Assembly: GCF_003382565.3 (NCBI RefSeq)
Contig: NZ_CP086253.1
Coordinates: 3,410,001-3,474,000 of the forward strand
Source: Pectobacterium aquaticum
Lineage (GTDB): Bacteria > Pseudomonadota > Gammaproteobacteria > Enterobacterales > Enterobacteriaceae
Direction: 5' to 3'
DNA: 64,000 bases
Positions 18,875-28,911 of this stretch are shown piece after piece. Every line of letters begins with the position of its first letter. Position 1 is the first letter of the stretch. Under the pieces are notes generated by a model. That model saw only the letters and a program-made list of their open reading frames with translations, was not told where the DNA came from and ran no database searches. The translations under genes and the position numbers were made by a program.

Positions 18875-19588
18875 TTACTTCAGCGTCTGCAACAGACTCT
18901 TGCGCTGGTTTTCCAGCGATGTGACGCGGCTACATACGTCATTACCGAAGCGCTGGAACTCCAGTTCCTGATTGTTCCACTCGGCCTGAATCGCTTTCTG
19001 CAAGCCACCGAGGTTGCCCATCATCGCCTGTAGCGGGTTGCCACCGCTGGACATCTGTTTCACGCCCATTTCGTTCAGGCTATCCTGCAAGACGCCGCCC
19101 ATGCTTTGCTGCACAAGCTGCTTGCCATCTTGCTCAACTTGCTTAATCGCCTGATGGTGAAACGTCAGGCCATCGCTGCGGTGTTCGATAATTCGGTTCA
19201 TCTGCTGCTTGAGCTGTTTATCCAGCGTAGTCAGACGATTGCGCACATTGCTGTCGCTGCCAAGCTCCTGCACGATCACGTTATCCAGCGCGACTCGCGC
19301 TTTTTCAAGATGCTGCTGCGCGCCCTGATCGATCCACGGCAGCTGCTGGCGTATATCCGCCTGATAGGTTTTGGCCTTCTGGCGCTGTTCGGCATTCAGG
19401 GTCAGTGGCGTACCGTTACGGACGATATCGCCCTGCGGGGAAAGCTGTAAATTGCCGCTGGCACCCACGACCTGTACGTGTTGCGGACTGATAATGATGT
19501 CGTCCTGCGGATTCACGTTGCACTGGTAGGCCGCCTGCGCTTGCCAGGACAGCAACATCAATAAACCCAGGGTTATTTTACGCGACAT
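18875..19588 (-). CDS. yggN: DUF2884 periplasmic protein YggN
   Basis: A 237-residue protein (E. coli 239) with a signal peptide MSRKITLGLLMLLSWQAQA cleaved before AYQCNV. The rest is hydrophilic and strongly helical with many Gln and Glu, so coiled coil is likely. The family is conserved in Enterobacterales without known function. The start at 19588 has AGGAG upstream. It is convergent with tas and the next genes on its strand are yggL and trmB. Confidence 0.9.
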   Translation of the reverse strand: MSRKITLGLLMLLSWQAQAAYQCNVNPQDDIIISPQHVQVVGASGNLQLSPQGDIVRNGTPLTLNAEQRQKAKTYQADIRQQLPWIDQGAQQHLEKARVALDNVIVQELGSDSNVRNRLTTLDKQLKQQMNRIIEHRSDGLTFHHQAIKQVEQDGKQLVQQSMGGVLQDSLNEMGVKQMSSGGNPLQAMMGNLGGLQKAIQAEWNNQELEFQRFGNDVCSRVTSLENQRKSLLQTLK

Positions 19589-19702
19589 ATTTTCTCCTGA
19601 AGAAAACAACGGCAGTGGCGGGAGAGCGGCAATCCGCCCTTTGATGAGGCGGATAACGCCTGAGCCAGAATCAGCTCAGGCATGCCTTGATAAGACCAAG
19701 GA

Positions 19703-20047
19703 TTACAGCAGGTGTTCTGGCAGATCCCACCAGATATCGAACAGGTTGCTGACTTTCACGTCTGTCAGTTTCTGCTCTTCCAACCAGCGGCTCACCAGTT
19801 GGCGATGCTCTTCGGTACAGTGACCGATTTTTTGCAGACAGATCAGGCCTTCCCAGAGTAAATAACCGCTGCCTTCGAATGCCAGTCCTTGTGGTTCAAT
19901 GACGTCATCAACGAACTTATCCATCAGCTTATCGATATCTTCAACGCTAGTGCCTTCTGGAAAGCGGAAGCTGACAGAAAAACCTAATTCCTGAAACTCA
20001 TCAATGTGAAGTTTTTTACGTAAACGACGGCTACGAGCTTGTGCCAT
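19703..20047 (-). CDS. yggL: YggL family protein (DUF469)
   Basis: A 114-residue protein of the YggL family (E. coli 108), with a basic start (MAQARSRRLRKKL) and an acidic body. YggL homologues have been reported to associate with the 50S ribosomal subunit; the precise role is unsettled. It starts immediately after the trmB stop, so the two are translationally linked. Confidence 0.92.
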   Translation of the reverse strand: MAQARSRRLRKKLHIDEFQELGFSVSFRFPEGTSVEDIDKLMDKFVDDVIEPQGLAFEGSGYLLWEGLICLQKIGHCTEEHRQLVSRWLEEQKLTDVKVSNLFDIWWDLPEHLL

Positions 20048-20048
20048 T

Positions 20049-20768
20049 TTATTTTATCCTCTCAAACATCAGATCCCACACGCCATGCCCCAAACGCTGG
20101 CCGCGTGCTTCAAATTTCGTCAGCGGACGGGACTCCGGCCGCTCAACGTACTCATTATTATTGGAAAGATTACGGTACTCGGTGACAGAGGTCATCACTT
20201 CGAGCATATGTTGCGCATAAGGTTCCCAGTCTGTTGCCATGTGGAACACGCCGCCGACTTTCAGCTTACGCTGTACCAGTTGGACGAAAGGCACCTGAAC
20301 GATGCGGCGTTTATTATGGCGGGCTTTGTGCCACGGATCGGGGAAGAAGAGTTGAACCATAGACAGTGAGCCATCTGGGATCATATTCATCAGCACTTCG
20401 ATCGCATCGTGACACATCACGCGCAGATTGCTGATTCCCGCCTCCTGTGCGGCAGCGAGACACGCGCCCACGCCCGGCAGGTGAACTTCGATACCGAGGA
20501 AATTCTGCTCGGGATGCTGTGCGGCCATCGTCACCAGCGATGCCCCCATCCCAAAACCGATCTCCAGCACCACAGGGGCGTCACGGCCAAATAGCGCGTT
20601 GAAATCTACCTGCTCGGTCTGATATTCCACGCCCATCACCGGCCAGTAGTTATCCAGCGCCAGTTGCTGCCCGTTGGTCAAGCGCCCCTGACGGCGGACA
20701 AAACTGCGGATACGACGCATCGGGCGCCCATTTTCATCAAATTCCGGTGAAATGACGTTGTTAATCAT
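20049..20768 (-). CDS. trmB: tRNA (guanine-N7)-methyltransferase
   Basis: A 239-residue SAM-dependent enzyme that makes m7G46 in the variable loop of tRNAs. The SAM-binding [11 protein letters not shown] and the family block [17 protein letters not shown] are clear, and length and sequence match E. coli TrmB (239). It diverges from mutY, with about 165 bases between the starts holding the promoters for both directions. Confidence 0.97.
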   Translation of the reverse strand: MINNVISPEFDENGRPMRRIRSFVRRQGRLTNGQQLALDNYWPVMGVEYQTEQVDFNALFGRDAPVVLEIGFGMGASLVTMAAQHPEQNFLGIEVHLPGVGACLAAAQEAGISNLRVMCHDAIEVLMNMIPDGSLSMVQLFFPDPWHKARHNKRRIVQVPFVQLVQRKLKVGGVFHMATDWEPYAQHMLEVMTSVTEYRNLSNNNEYVERPESRPLTKFEARGQRLGHGVWDLMFERIK

Positions 20769-20936
20769 AAAGAGTGCTTACTTGCTGTCCGATTTCGTTA
20801 ATGAAACGCGCATTATGCAAGGATACCGTGGTTTAGCAAGCCCACTGCCTCGGAAAGTTCCGGTTTACAGCACATTCACTCTGTGCTGGAATCGCTATCA
20901 AACTTTTTACCTGCCGGATAGTGACCCCATTTTATG

Positions 20937-22040
20937 ATGCAAGCGCAACAGTTCGCCCATCAGGTGCTGGACTGGTACCAACGCTATGGCCGCAAAACCC
21001 TGCCGTGGCAGCTTGAGAAAACTCCCTATAAAGTATGGCTATCCGAAGTGATGTTGCAACAAACGCAGGTCACCACGGTTATTCCCTATTTCCAACGCTT
21101 TATGGAACGCTTTCCGAACGTCAGTGCACTGGCGGCAGCACCGCTGGATGAAGTGCTCCACTTGTGGACCGGGCTGGGCTACTACGCCCGTGCGCGTAAT
21201 CTACACAAAGCGGCACAGACGATTGTGTCACGTCACGGCGGCGAATTCCCCACCACCTTTGATGAAGTCGCGGCGTTGCCGGGCGTCGGGCGTTCCACCG
21301 CTGGCGCGGTGCTGTCGCTCGCTCTCGGCCAGCATTACCCGATTCTCGACGGTAATGTGAAGCGCGTGCTGGCACGCTGCTACGCTGTTGAGGGCTGGCC
21401 GGGCAAGAAAGAGGTCGAAAAGAAACTGTGGGCGCGGAGTGAAGACGTCACGCCAGCCGAGGGCGTCAGCCAGTTTAATCAGGCGATGATGGATCTCGGT
21501 GCGATAGTCTGCACCCGCAGCCGCCCCAAGTGCGAGCTGTGCCCGCTGAGCACTGGCTGCATTGCCTACGCCAACCACAGCTGGGCGCAATACCCCGGCA
21601 AGAAACCGAAGCAGACGCTGCCAGAGAAAACTGGCTGGTTCCTGCTGATGCAACAGGGTTCTCAAGTCTGGCTGCAACAGCGCCCCGCCGTCGGCCTGTG
21701 GGGCGGGCTATTTTGCTTCCCGCAGTTCAGCGAACGTCAGGAATTGGAACTCTGGCTACAACAACGTGGTCTGAATCCTGATGGATTGCAACAGCTTGTC
21801 GCGTTCCGCCACACATTCAGCCATTTTCATCTGGATATCGTTCCGCTCTGGCTGGACGTATCGCAGACCGATCGCTCACAAAACAGGTCCTGCATGGATG
21901 ACGGTGCAGGTCTCTGGTATAACTTAGCGCAGCCGCCGTCTGTCGGACTGGCCGCCCCGGTAGAACGCCTGCTGAGGGAGTTGGCTCACCCGCAGTCAAC
22001 ACGTTTGAATGCCTGCGCAATTGATGAGGAAGAAGCATGA
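20937..22040 (+). CDS. mutY: A/G-specific adenine DNA glycosylase MutY
   Basis: A 367-residue base-excision repair glycosylase that removes adenine opposite 8-oxoguanine. The catalytic Glu is in [12 protein letters not shown], the helix-hairpin-helix is [14 protein letters not shown], and the Asp is in [12 protein letters not shown]. The [4Fe-4S] cysteines are C-x6-C-x2-C-x5-C ([17 protein letters not shown]), and a Nudix-like C-terminal domain follows. Two adjacent ATGs (20934, 20937) are possible; the second gives the E. coli-like MQA start. The stop overlaps yggX (ATGA), forming a mutY-yggX-mltC operon. Confidence 0.97.
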   Translation: MQAQQFAHQVLDWYQRYGRKTLPWQLEKTPYKVWLSEVMLQQTQVTTVIPYFQRFMERFPNVSALAAAPLDEVLHLWTGLGYYARARNLHKAAQTIVSRHGGEFPTTFDEVAALPGVGRSTAGAVLSLALGQHYPILDGNVKRVLARCYAVEGWPGKKEVEKKLWARSEDVTPAEGVSQFNQAMMDLGAIVCTRSRPKCELCPLSTGCIAYANHSWAQYPGKKPKQTLPEKTGWFLLMQQGSQVWLQQRPAVGLWGGLFCFPQFSERQELELWLQQRGLNPDGLQQLVAFRHTFSHFHLDIVPLWLDVSQTDRSQNRSCMDDGAGLWYNLAQPPSVGLAAPVERLLRELAHPQSTRLNACAIDEEEA

Positions 22041-22309
22041 GCAGAACGATTTTTTGTACTTTTTTACAACGCGACGCCGAAGGGCAGGATTTCCAGCTCT
22101 ATCCCGGCGATCTGGGCAAGCGCATCTATAACGAAATCTCTAAAGAAGCCTGGGCGCAATGGCAAACCAAGCAAACCATGCTGATCAACGAGAAAAAGCT
22201 CAGCATGATGAATGTTGACGACCGTAAGCTGCTGGAACAGGAAATGATCAAGTTCCTGTTTGAAGGGAAGGACGTACACATCGAAGGCTATACGCCTCCG
22301 AGCCACTGA
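22037..22309 (+). CDS. yggX: Oxidative-damage protection / Fe(II) trafficking protein YggX
   Basis: A 90-residue protein that begins [20 protein letters not shown], with the single conserved cysteine C7. YggX homologues limit damage to Fe-S clusters and are part of the SoxRS response in enterics. The start overlaps the mutY stop, a meaningful link because MutY carries an Fe-S cluster. Confidence 0.96.
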   Translation: MSRTIFCTFLQRDAEGQDFQLYPGDLGKRIYNEISKEAWAQWQTKQTMLINEKKLSMMNVDDRKLLEQEMIKFLFEGKDVHIEGYTPPSH

Positions 22310-22361
22310 GATTGCGGGCTTTCGGGCCCGCTTACGTCACCATTCCGACACGGCTTGTTAT

Positions 22362-23435
22362 ATGAAGAAAATGTTAGCGCTGCTAGTGATTGCACCACTG
22401 CTGGTTTCCTGTTCGGGAAACAAAGGGAATGCCGACAACGAAGAGTTTCTCAAGGATACCAACGCCTTCGATATTTTGATGGGCCAGTTCGCCAACAACA
22501 TCGAAAATATCTGGGGGATGAATGAAGTACTGATCGCTGGCCCGAAAGACTACGTCAAATACACCGATCAATATAAGACGCGTAGCCACATCAACTTTGA
22601 TGCCGGTTCAATCACGATCGAAACCATTTCGGCAACCAATTCCGTTGCCAGCCTGCGCCAGGCGATTATCACGACCCTGCTGATGGGCGATGACGCCAGT
22701 AACACCGATCTGTATTCCGACGCTAACGATATTCAAATCAGCCGCGAACCGCTGCTGTACGGACAGGTGCTGGATAACACCGGACAGCCGATCCGTTGGG
22801 AAGGCCGTGCCGCCAGCTTTGCGGATTACCTGCTCCAGAACCGTCTGCAAAAACGCACCTCCGGCATGCACGTTATCTGGTCGGTCACGATGCAGCTTGT
22901 CCCTAACCATCTGGATAAACGTGCGCACAAATACCTGCCGCTGGTGCGTAAAGCCTCCGAGCGTTACGGTATTGAAGAGTCGCTGATTCTGGCGATTATG
23001 CAGACAGAATCGAGCTTCAACCCTTACGCCGTCAGCCGTTCCGATGCGCTGGGTCTAATGCAGGTGGTACAGCACAGCGCAGGACGCGACGTCTTCAAGA
23101 TGAAAGGGAAATGGGGACAGCCAAGCCGCAGCTATCTGTTCGATCCAGAACAAAACATCGACACAGGTACCGCCTATCTGTCGATTCTGAAGAACAGCTA
23201 TCTGGCCGGCATTGAGAACCCGACGTCGAAACGCTACGCCGTCATCACCGCATATAACGGTGGCGCAGGCAGCGTGTTGCGCGTCTTCTCCAGCGATCGC
23301 GATCGCGCCGTCGGCATTATCAACAGTATGTCACCGAGCGATGTCTACCAGACGCTGACAACGAAGCACCCGTCTGGCGAATCACGTCGCTATCTGTACA
23401 AAGTGAACACGGCACAGAAAAATTACCGCCGCTAA
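22362..23435 (+). CDS. mltC: Membrane-bound lytic murein transglycosylase C
   Basis: A 357-residue lipoprotein. [17 protein letters not shown] is a lipoprotein signal with the modified cysteine at residue 17. The C-terminal SLT domain carries the catalytic Glu in [24 protein letters not shown] and the downstream [15 protein letters not shown] motif. It cleaves glycan strands of peptidoglycan to 1,6-anhydromuropeptides at the outer membrane. The frame is open upstream into yggX, but the lipoprotein signal fixes the start at 22362. In E. coli nupG and speC follow; here about 8 kb of other genes intervene before speC. Confidence 0.96.
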   Translation: MKKMLALLVIAPLLVSCSGNKGNADNEEFLKDTNAFDILMGQFANNIENIWGMNEVLIAGPKDYVKYTDQYKTRSHINFDAGSITIETISATNSVASLRQAIITTLLMGDDASNTDLYSDANDIQISREPLLYGQVLDNTGQPIRWEGRAASFADYLLQNRLQKRTSGMHVIWSVTMQLVPNHLDKRAHKYLPLVRKASERYGIEESLILAIMQTESSFNPYAVSRSDALGLMQVVQHSAGRDVFKMKGKWGQPSRSYLFDPEQNIDTGTAYLSILKNSYLAGIENPTSKRYAVITAYNGGAGSVLRVFSSDRDRAVGIINSMSPSDVYQTLTTKHPSGESRRYLYKVNTAQKNYRR

Positions 23436-23455
23436 TTCATGTGCACCACAGAACG

Positions 23456-23489
23456 CCGCGCTACCGGAATAAACTCGGTAGCGCGGTTT
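23456..23489 (+). terminator. Terminator after mltC
   Basis: CCGCGCTACCG at 23456-23466 pairs with CGGTAGCGCGG at 23476-23486 around a nine-base loop, followed by TTT. It closes the mutY-yggX-mltC unit. Confidence 0.85.
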
Positions 23490-23530
23490 CATCAGACCAG
23501 ATATCTACAATAACGTTGTTGATAAACACG

Positions 23531-24625
23531 ATGACCGCGATTCCTTTACCGTTAATTACCGCACTTCTGCTGGTTATTTTGTTTTTTCGCATCCAGTTTC
23601 TGGCTATTCACAACCCTTCTCATAACAAGAACACCACAAAACGCAGTGCAACGGCAGACGCGGTACTCATCGGCGTAAGCTGTCTTGCCCTGACGCTGGT
23701 GGCGTTACGCTGGGGCAGTCATGTTGCCTTACCCGCGTTTATTCAACCCGCGATTGCCGCATTGATTCCACCGCTGTTATGGCTGTGCCTTTTCCCCCAC
23801 GGCGACAAGACCTCTGAGGACGTAACCCGCAGACGTAGACGCTCTCTCTGGCATCTGTTACCGCCCTTACTCATCCTTGGTGCAAGCACTATCCAGATTA
23901 GAACAACCTTTCCACTCATCGATCTAATGCTGGTGAGTATTTACTTCGGTTATGGGGCAATACTGATTTACCGCGCTCGCCGTCTGCAAACGCCATCACC
24001 CAAGTGGAAAAGCGCGCCGTTTATCGCTGGGCTGTATGTGCTTATCTCCGGCGCTATCGATATCGTCATTGCACTGGATATCGCGTTCTACAGCGGCAAT
24101 AGCGCGGCGACCATCATCACCGCATTCCACATCATCATGCTGGCGATATTGACCCTGCTTATCGTCACGCACTCTGCACAACACCCGCAGGCTGAGCTTA
24201 GCGTTACACATGACCAGAAGCCGGAAACACTACCCGCAACCGATGATGAACACCAACTGGCGAAAACGTTAGATGATTTCATTCGCACGCATGCGTTATA
24301 CACCGACCCCAGCATGACGCTTCAGCGCCTGAGCAGGCGTATGGGCATACCGCTCAGACGCCTGTCCGAAACCATCAACCGCGTTCACGGTCGTAATTTC
24401 TCGCAGGTGATGAACGAATACCGCATCGAGGAGGCTAAGCGCCTCCTCAGCCAAACGGATGCACGAATCACAGATATCATGCTGGCCAGCGGGTTTCAGA
24501 CTAAATCAAACTTCAACCGCGAATTTTTGCGGCTCACGGGGATGAGCCCCAGCGTCTGGCGTAGTCAGTATCCACTTCAGGAACAGACTACAGCTTCCGC
24601 CACGCCGCCTGAAGAAAATCACTGA
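23531..24625 (+). CDS. AraC-family regulator with membrane-embedded N-terminus
   Basis: A 364-residue protein. About the first 230 residues form six to seven hydrophobic segments (LITALLLVILFF, ADAVLIGVSCLALTLVALRW, AIAALIPPLLWLCLF and others). The last 105 are an AraC/XylS DNA-binding domain with two helix-turn-helix units (MTLQRLSRRMGIPLRRLSETINRVHG; ITDIMLASGFQTKSNFNREF). The layout suggests a regulator that senses a ligand or membrane state directly. It overlaps the 3' end of the convergent hydrolase gene by 38 bases. I cannot name its target; the hydrolase is the obvious candidate. No strong ribosome-binding site precedes the ATG. Confidence 0.85.
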   Translation: MTAIPLPLITALLLVILFFRIQFLAIHNPSHNKNTTKRSATADAVLIGVSCLALTLVALRWGSHVALPAFIQPAIAALIPPLLWLCLFPHGDKTSEDVTRRRRRSLWHLLPPLLILGASTIQIRTTFPLIDLMLVSIYFGYGAILIYRARRLQTPSPKWKSAPFIAGLYVLISGAIDIVIALDIAFYSGNSAATIITAFHIIMLAILTLLIVTHSAQHPQAELSVTHDQKPETLPATDDEHQLAKTLDDFIRTHALYTDPSMTLQRLSRRMGIPLRRLSETINRVHGRNFSQVMNEYRIEEAKRLLSQTDARITDIMLASGFQTKSNFNREFLRLTGMSPSVWRSQYPLQEQTTASATPPEENH

Positions 24626-25631
24626 CATCCTTCCCAACTTCCTGATGGATCTGCTCACGCGAACGCTCACCGCCGTCGAGACAAATCATGCCATCCCCTG
24701 GGTTCTCGGCATTAATAATCTCAATGGCACCCGGTTTACAAAGCTGCATGAAGCTAAAATGCGTCGCATCGGCAATTTCCTTGTAGGTTGAATACGCTGG
24801 TGGCAGCTTCTGCGCCAGACCGTGAGATTCCAGCTCGGCAGGCAGTTCCTCATTGGGATACCCCGCCGCCATAATCAAGATAGGAATGTGTATTGCCGCC
24901 AGACTCTCTGCGGTAAACCCTCGCGCCAGCCCCATATCCAGAGAAATCACGGCGCTAATACGTGGATCTGCGAGTGATTTATCAAGCTGCGCACGCGATG
25001 CGGCATTTTTTGCGACCTGCATCTTTTCATACACCTTACAAGACGCCAGCCCAGCGTGCGTCAGGCAATCTTTCTCAAATTGCTCCGTACTAAAGCGCCC
25101 CCCAGCCAGCTCAAGCACCGTCCATCCCCCCAGCGAATGGCCAACAGCGGCAATACGCTTCGCATCAACACGCCCCGTTTTTTCTGGAGCAGCGAGTAAA
25201 GCGGTAATAACGCGGCTAATATCGTTGGGCCGTAGCCATAATTCCTGAGCCTTCTCAACCCGCATATCTTTAAAGGTGGTTCCGGGGTGGTTGGGCGCAG
25301 CGACAATATAGCCTTGTTTAACCAACACCTGCGCCAGCCAGAATTGATTAAACCAACTCCCGCCATAGCCGTGTGAAACCACAATCAGGGGATATTCACC
25401 GGATTCAGGCACGGCATTTTTACTTACGGCGATACCGGGAAAAACGGCATTGTCACCAATGGTCGTGGTCTGTGAGGATGACGAAGCCGGATAAAATACG
25501 GCGACGTCCAACGGCCTGTTAGTGGCTCCATCCGCTAACGTGATGTGTTGAAACCCAATGCCCGCGTTTGCCATAACGGCAAAGCTGAGTAGTAAATTCG
25601 TTATCAACCCTATCGTGATACGCCATGTCAT
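24588..25631 (-). CDS. Secreted alpha/beta hydrolase (dienelactone hydrolase-like)
   Basis: A 347-residue alpha/beta hydrolase with a signal peptide (LLLSFAVMANA). The nucleophile elbow GHSLGG is in IAAVGHSLGGWTVLELAGG; VVSHGYGGSW resembles the oxyanion loop, and a late histidine in DATHFSFMQL could complete the triad. Four Cys in the C-terminal half are consistent with a periplasmic location. The family includes dienelactone hydrolases and PAF-acetylhydrolase-like esterases; the substrate is unknown. It is convergent with, and overlaps, the AraC-type regulator gene. Confidence 0.82.
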   Translation of the reverse strand: MTWRITIGLITNLLLSFAVMANAGIGFQHITLADGATNRPLDVAVFYPASSSSQTTTIGDNAVFPGIAVSKNAVPESGEYPLIVVSHGYGGSWFNQFWLAQVLVKQGYIVAAPNHPGTTFKDMRVEKAQELWLRPNDISRVITALLAAPEKTGRVDAKRIAAVGHSLGGWTVLELAGGRFSTEQFEKDCLTHAGLASCKVYEKMQVAKNAASRAQLDKSLADPRISAVISLDMGLARGFTAESLAAIHIPILIMAAGYPNEELPAELESHGLAQKLPPAYSTYKEIADATHFSFMQLCKPGAIEIINAENPGDGMICLDGGERSREQIHQEVGKDVSDFLQAAWRKL

Positions 25632-25733
25632 ACCTATTTCTCCGAAGTTTCTGCACTGTGAAAAATAGCATTTATAACAATGACTTTCTAACCAATGCGA
25701 CCTAAAACGCTATTTAGTCCCTCTCTGTGGTAC

Positions 25734-25767
25734 ACAAAAAAACTGCGGCCAGCATGTGCTGGCCGCA
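25734..25767 (-). terminator. Terminator of the Tm-1-like operon
   Basis: TGCGGCCAGCA at 25744-25754 is perfectly complementary to TGCTGGCCGCA at 25757-25767. The A-run on the plus strand at about 25735-25742 is a U-tract for minus-strand transcripts arriving from the TIM-barrel gene. Confidence 0.88.
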
Positions 25768-25847
25768 TTCCCTGATAGTGGCGCAAAATTTACCCGCCTT
25801 CTTTCCTGCTTTAGGAAGTCTGTTGGGTATAGAACCAAAAAAGTCTG

Positions 25848-26678
25848 TTAACGCTTAATTTTTTTGAATTGCTGTGTAGTCGCCGTTAACGCGGTTTCTG
25901 TCGGCAGCCGCTCCATAGAGCTGGCACCGTAAAAACCATCGCACTGTGGGCAGTGATCCATAATGAACTGTGCGTCCTGCGGTGTTGAAATCGGTCCGCC
26001 GTGGCACAGTACAATCACATCCTTACGGATGGATTTCGCTTCATCCGCCCAGTGATTAATCAACGGAACGCAATCTGCCAGATTAAGCGCGGTTTCCGCG
26101 CCAATGTTGCCGCCGGTGGTTAACCCCATGTGTGGCACAATAATATCCGCCCCCGCTTTCGTCATCGCGACGGCATCTGCCGCACTGAACACGTAAGGCG
26201 TGGTCAGCATGTCTTTTTCATGCGCCAGACGAATCATGTCCACTTCCAGTGCATATCCCATGCCGGTTTCTTCCAGATTGGCGCGGAAATTACCGTCAAT
26301 CAGCCCAACGGTTGGGAAGTTCTGCACGCCAGAAAAACCCAGCGCTTTCAGGTCATCCAGAAACTTATCAAACTGACAGAAAGGATCGGTCCCGTTTACG
26401 CCCGCCAGCACTGGCGTGTGCTTCACAACCGGCAGCACCTCTTTCGCCATATCCACGACAATCTCATTCGCGTTGCCGTAAGCCAACAGGCCAGCCAGCG
26501 AACCTCGTCCTGCCATGCGATAGCGCCCGGAGTTGTAGATCACAATCAGATCGATGCCGCCCGCTTCTTCACATTTTGCAGAAAGCCCCGTTCCCGCACC
26601 ACCGCCAATAATCGGTTCGCGGCGCGCGATCATGTCGCGGAATTTTGCCAGCAGTTCCTGACGATTCATGCCTGACAT
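25848..26678 (-). CDS. TIM-barrel enzyme of the PEP-hydrolase-like family (Tm-1 C-terminal type)
   Basis: A 276-residue protein matching the phosphoenolpyruvate hydrolase-like TIM-barrel family often paired with UPF0261. Visible landmarks are [69 protein letters not shown] and VLCHGGPI. In plants the equivalent domains are joined in one protein with the UPF0261 domain, as in the tomato Tm-1 family. The gene starts about 15 bases after the UPF0261 stop, so they form one operon. The natural substrate is unknown, and the family name does not prove PEP hydrolysis here. Confidence 0.82.
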   Translation of the reverse strand: MSGMNRQELLAKFRDMIARREPIIGGGAGTGLSAKCEEAGGIDLIVIYNSGRYRMAGRGSLAGLLAYGNANEIVVDMAKEVLPVVKHTPVLAGVNGTDPFCQFDKFLDDLKALGFSGVQNFPTVGLIDGNFRANLEETGMGYALEVDMIRLAHEKDMLTTPYVFSAADAVAMTKAGADIIVPHMGLTTGGNIGAETALNLADCVPLINHWADEAKSIRKDVIVLCHGGPISTPQDAQFIMDHCPQCDGFYGASSMERLPTETALTATTQQFKKIKR

Positions 26679-26693
26679 TATGCTTCTCCCTTC

Positions 26694-27917
26694 TTATTTC
26701 ACTAACGCCCGAAACGCATCGACTGCGGCCTGGGCAAATAAAGGATCGTTAATATGGAAAGGCAGACGAGTAATCTGTCGTTTTGCCGTTTGCTGAACGA
26801 CGCTCTCCAGCGTGCTGATAAACGCGTCACGGGCTTCTGGGTGCCAGAATGCTTGATCCGGTGCATCCAGCGCGGAGAAGCCGCCTTCTGGAATCAGGAA
26901 GCGTACCTCGCCTTCACAGCGGTTCAGCTTCTCTCCAATCCAGCGCGCTATCGCGATATTCTCGTCTATCGTGGTCCGCATCAGCGTGACCTGCGCGTTG
27001 TGGTTGTAAAACAGGCGATGCGCGTATTTCTCCGGTATGCTAGCTGGTGCACCAAAATTCACCATGTCCAGCGCGCCACAGGACGCCACATAAGGCACCT
27101 GCGTCTTGGCTATCGCATCAAACCGTTCCGGCCCGCAGGCCAGCACGCCATCAAACAGTAAATCGCACACCTCTGTCGTGGTGAGATCGAGCACGCCAGT
27201 GAGCAAATGGCTGTCCACCAGCTTTTCCATCGCTTTCCCACCGCTGCCCGTCGCGTGAAAGACCAGACAGTCAAACTCCGCTTCCAGTAATTTACTGGCT
27301 TCCTGAATGCACGGCGTCGTGACACCAAACATGGTCAGGCCAATCGCGGGCTTATCGTCATGATGTTCCTGAATATGAAACTTCACGGCGCCGGCGATCT
27401 GGTGCGCAGCGTTGCCAAGAACCTGACGAGAAATGCGGTTCAGGCCCGCCACATCGGTAACGGAATGCATCATGCTGATATCGCTGGCACCGATATAACC
27501 GGAGATATCGCCGGAGGCCATCGTCGAGACCATCAGCTTCGGCATACCAATCGGTAACGCCTGCATCGCGGGCGTAATCAGCGCGGTTCCGCCGGAGCCG
27601 CCGAGACCCAGCACCCCAGCAATATCCTCGCGGGACAGCATGAAGTGCTCAAACGCAACGGCCATGGCGCTAATCGCCTGACCTCTGTCATGGCAAAACA
27701 CCGCCGATGTGCCCTGCGGATGGTAAGAGGCCACCGTTGCGGCGCTGATATCTGTCGCCTCTGACACCCGTGTATCTGCTGACTGTGGTGCCGTTGACAG
27801 ATCGACCGTGACCGTTTTCAATCCTGTAGTGGCAATTAAGTCGCGGACGTAAACCTGTTCTTTCCCTTTAGTATCCGCAGTACTTGCAATATAAATGTTG
27901 CCAATTTTACTTCCCAC
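26694..27917 (-). CDS. UPF0261 / Tm-1-like ATP-binding protein
   Basis: A 407-residue member of UPF0261, the Tm-1-like ATP-binding family. Landmarks are [72 protein letters not shown] and [22 protein letters not shown]. The start is a GTG at 27917 with GGAGG upstream. It is the first gene of a two-gene operon and is divergent from a TetR regulator. Plant Tm-1 inhibits tobamovirus replication, but the bacterial function is unknown and probably metabolic. Confidence 0.85.
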   Translation of the reverse strand: MGSKIGNIYIASTADTKGKEQVYVRDLIATTGLKTVTVDLSTAPQSADTRVSEATDISAATVASYHPQGTSAVFCHDRGQAISAMAVAFEHFMLSREDIAGVLGLGGSGGTALITPAMQALPIGMPKLMVSTMASGDISGYIGASDISMMHSVTDVAGLNRISRQVLGNAAHQIAGAVKFHIQEHHDDKPAIGLTMFGVTTPCIQEASKLLEAEFDCLVFHATGSGGKAMEKLVDSHLLTGVLDLTTTEVCDLLFDGVLACGPERFDAIAKTQVPYVASCGALDMVNFGAPASIPEKYAHRLFYNHNAQVTLMRTTIDENIAIARWIGEKLNRCEGEVRFLIPEGGFSALDAPDQAFWHPEARDAFISTLESVVQQTAKRQITRLPFHINDPLFAQAAVDAFRALVK

Positions 27918-27954
27918 CTGGTATCCCTCCCATCGTTAGCGAAACAATTAATAG

Positions 27955-27972
27955 ATTGATATAATTATCAAT
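27955..27972. promoter_or_regulatory. AT-rich palindrome in the Tm-1-like promoter region
   Basis: ATTGATA-TAAT-TATCAAT is a perfect palindrome, with TTAATAG repeated directly on both sides (27948-27954 and 27972-27978). It lies about 40 bases before the UPF0261 start, where a promoter or repressor site is expected. No binding protein can be assigned. Confidence 0.45.
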
Positions 27973-28014
27973 TAATAGAGCCCAAAAACAGAAAAGATTA
28001 ATTTATCACCATAT

Positions 28015-28030
28015 TGAGACTTAAGTATCA
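28015..28030. promoter_or_regulatory. Operator-like palindrome, copy 1
   Basis: TGAGAC-ttaa-GTATCA matches the pattern TGAGAC-N4-GTCTCA with a single mismatch. A perfect second copy lies 42 bp away, four helical turns. Both are in the divergent gap between the TetR gene and the Tm-1-like operon. Confidence 0.6.
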
Positions 28031-28056
28031 TAAAAACAAATCATTAAATATACAAA

Positions 28057-28072
28057 TGAGACAAAAGTCTCA
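28057..28072. promoter_or_regulatory. Operator-like palindrome, copy 2 (perfect)
   Basis: TGAGAC-aaaa-GTCTCA is a perfect inverted repeat with a four-base spacer. With copy 1 it is the likely binding site of the adjacent TetR-family repressor, controlling the Tm-1-like operon and possibly itself. The link is inferred from position and symmetry. Confidence 0.65.
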
Positions 28073-28205
28073 AAATGTTATGTATGGCATTACATTAACA
28101 GTAATAAAGCTTGACGTAGCACAAGAATCACTCAATTTGCTATAGTTCAGGCGATAACGCCGTGCTGCCCGATAGCGTCCGGCCCGAAAATTCAATGAGG
28201 TCTAT

Positions 28206-28835
28206 GTGATTGAACGGGATGAAAAACTGACATCGACACGGGCGAAAACCCGTCGTTTACTGATTGATACTGCCATGAATATGTTCGATCAAGGCATATT
28301 CCCTTCCATTACGGATGTTGCCGCTGCGGCTCAGCTTTCACGCGCGACGGCCTACCGCTATTTTCCGACGCAAAGTGCGTTAGTCTCCGCTGTTGTCGGC
28401 GAAAGCCTGGGGCCGATTCTGGCGTGGCACCCGGCACAACCGGACGCCAGTGAACGCGTGTCTGAACTGCTGCGTTTTGCTTACCCGAGAATGCTGGAGC
28501 ATGAAGGTGCGCTGCGTGCCGCGCTGCATCTGTCACTGCAACAATGGGCCGATCGCCGCTCCAACCGCCTGCATACGGATACGCTGACGCGCGGCAATCG
28601 TAAACGCCTGCTCAAGATTGCCACTGAACCACTGGAAGGAAAAATCACGCCGGAAGCACAACAGCGGGTGATTTATGCCTTATCGCTTATTTATGGTTCG
28701 GAGGTTTTCCTGGTGCTGAAAGATATCTGGCATCTGGAAGAAGACGGCATTCAGGATGTCACGCAGTGGGTCGCCAAAGCCATTTTACGGCAGGCAGAAG
28801 AAGACGCTGCACAGGCAGCTTCACAGAAAACCTAA
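28206..28835 (+). CDS. TetR-family transcriptional regulator
   Basis: A 209-residue repressor-like protein with a TetR N-terminal HTH (LLIDTAMNMFDQGIFPSITDVAAAAQLSRATAYRYFPTQSALV, about residues 17-60) and a helical ligand domain. The start is a GTG at 28206 with GAGG upstream. It is divergent from the UPF0261/TIM-barrel operon, and two TGAGAC-N4-GTCTCA palindromes lie between them. The downstream SDR gene is a deletion remnant. The ligand is unknown. Confidence 0.88.
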   Translation: MIERDEKLTSTRAKTRRLLIDTAMNMFDQGIFPSITDVAAAAQLSRATAYRYFPTQSALVSAVVGESLGPILAWHPAQPDASERVSELLRFAYPRMLEHEGALRAALHLSLQQWADRRSNRLHTDTLTRGNRKRLLKIATEPLEGKITPEAQQRVIYALSLIYGSEVFLVLKDIWHLEEDGIQDVTQWVAKAILRQAEEDAAQAASQKT

Positions 28836-28911
28836 CGAACACATCTATGCTGCGTCCCGCCCTGTCACCGGATACGCAGCAACGGAAGAACACACGTTGC
28901 CAAGGGAACAC

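Noticed and set aside
28111..28146. TTGACG and TATAGT upstream of the TetR gene as a promoter
   Set aside because: The spacer is 24 bases, too long for sigma-70.
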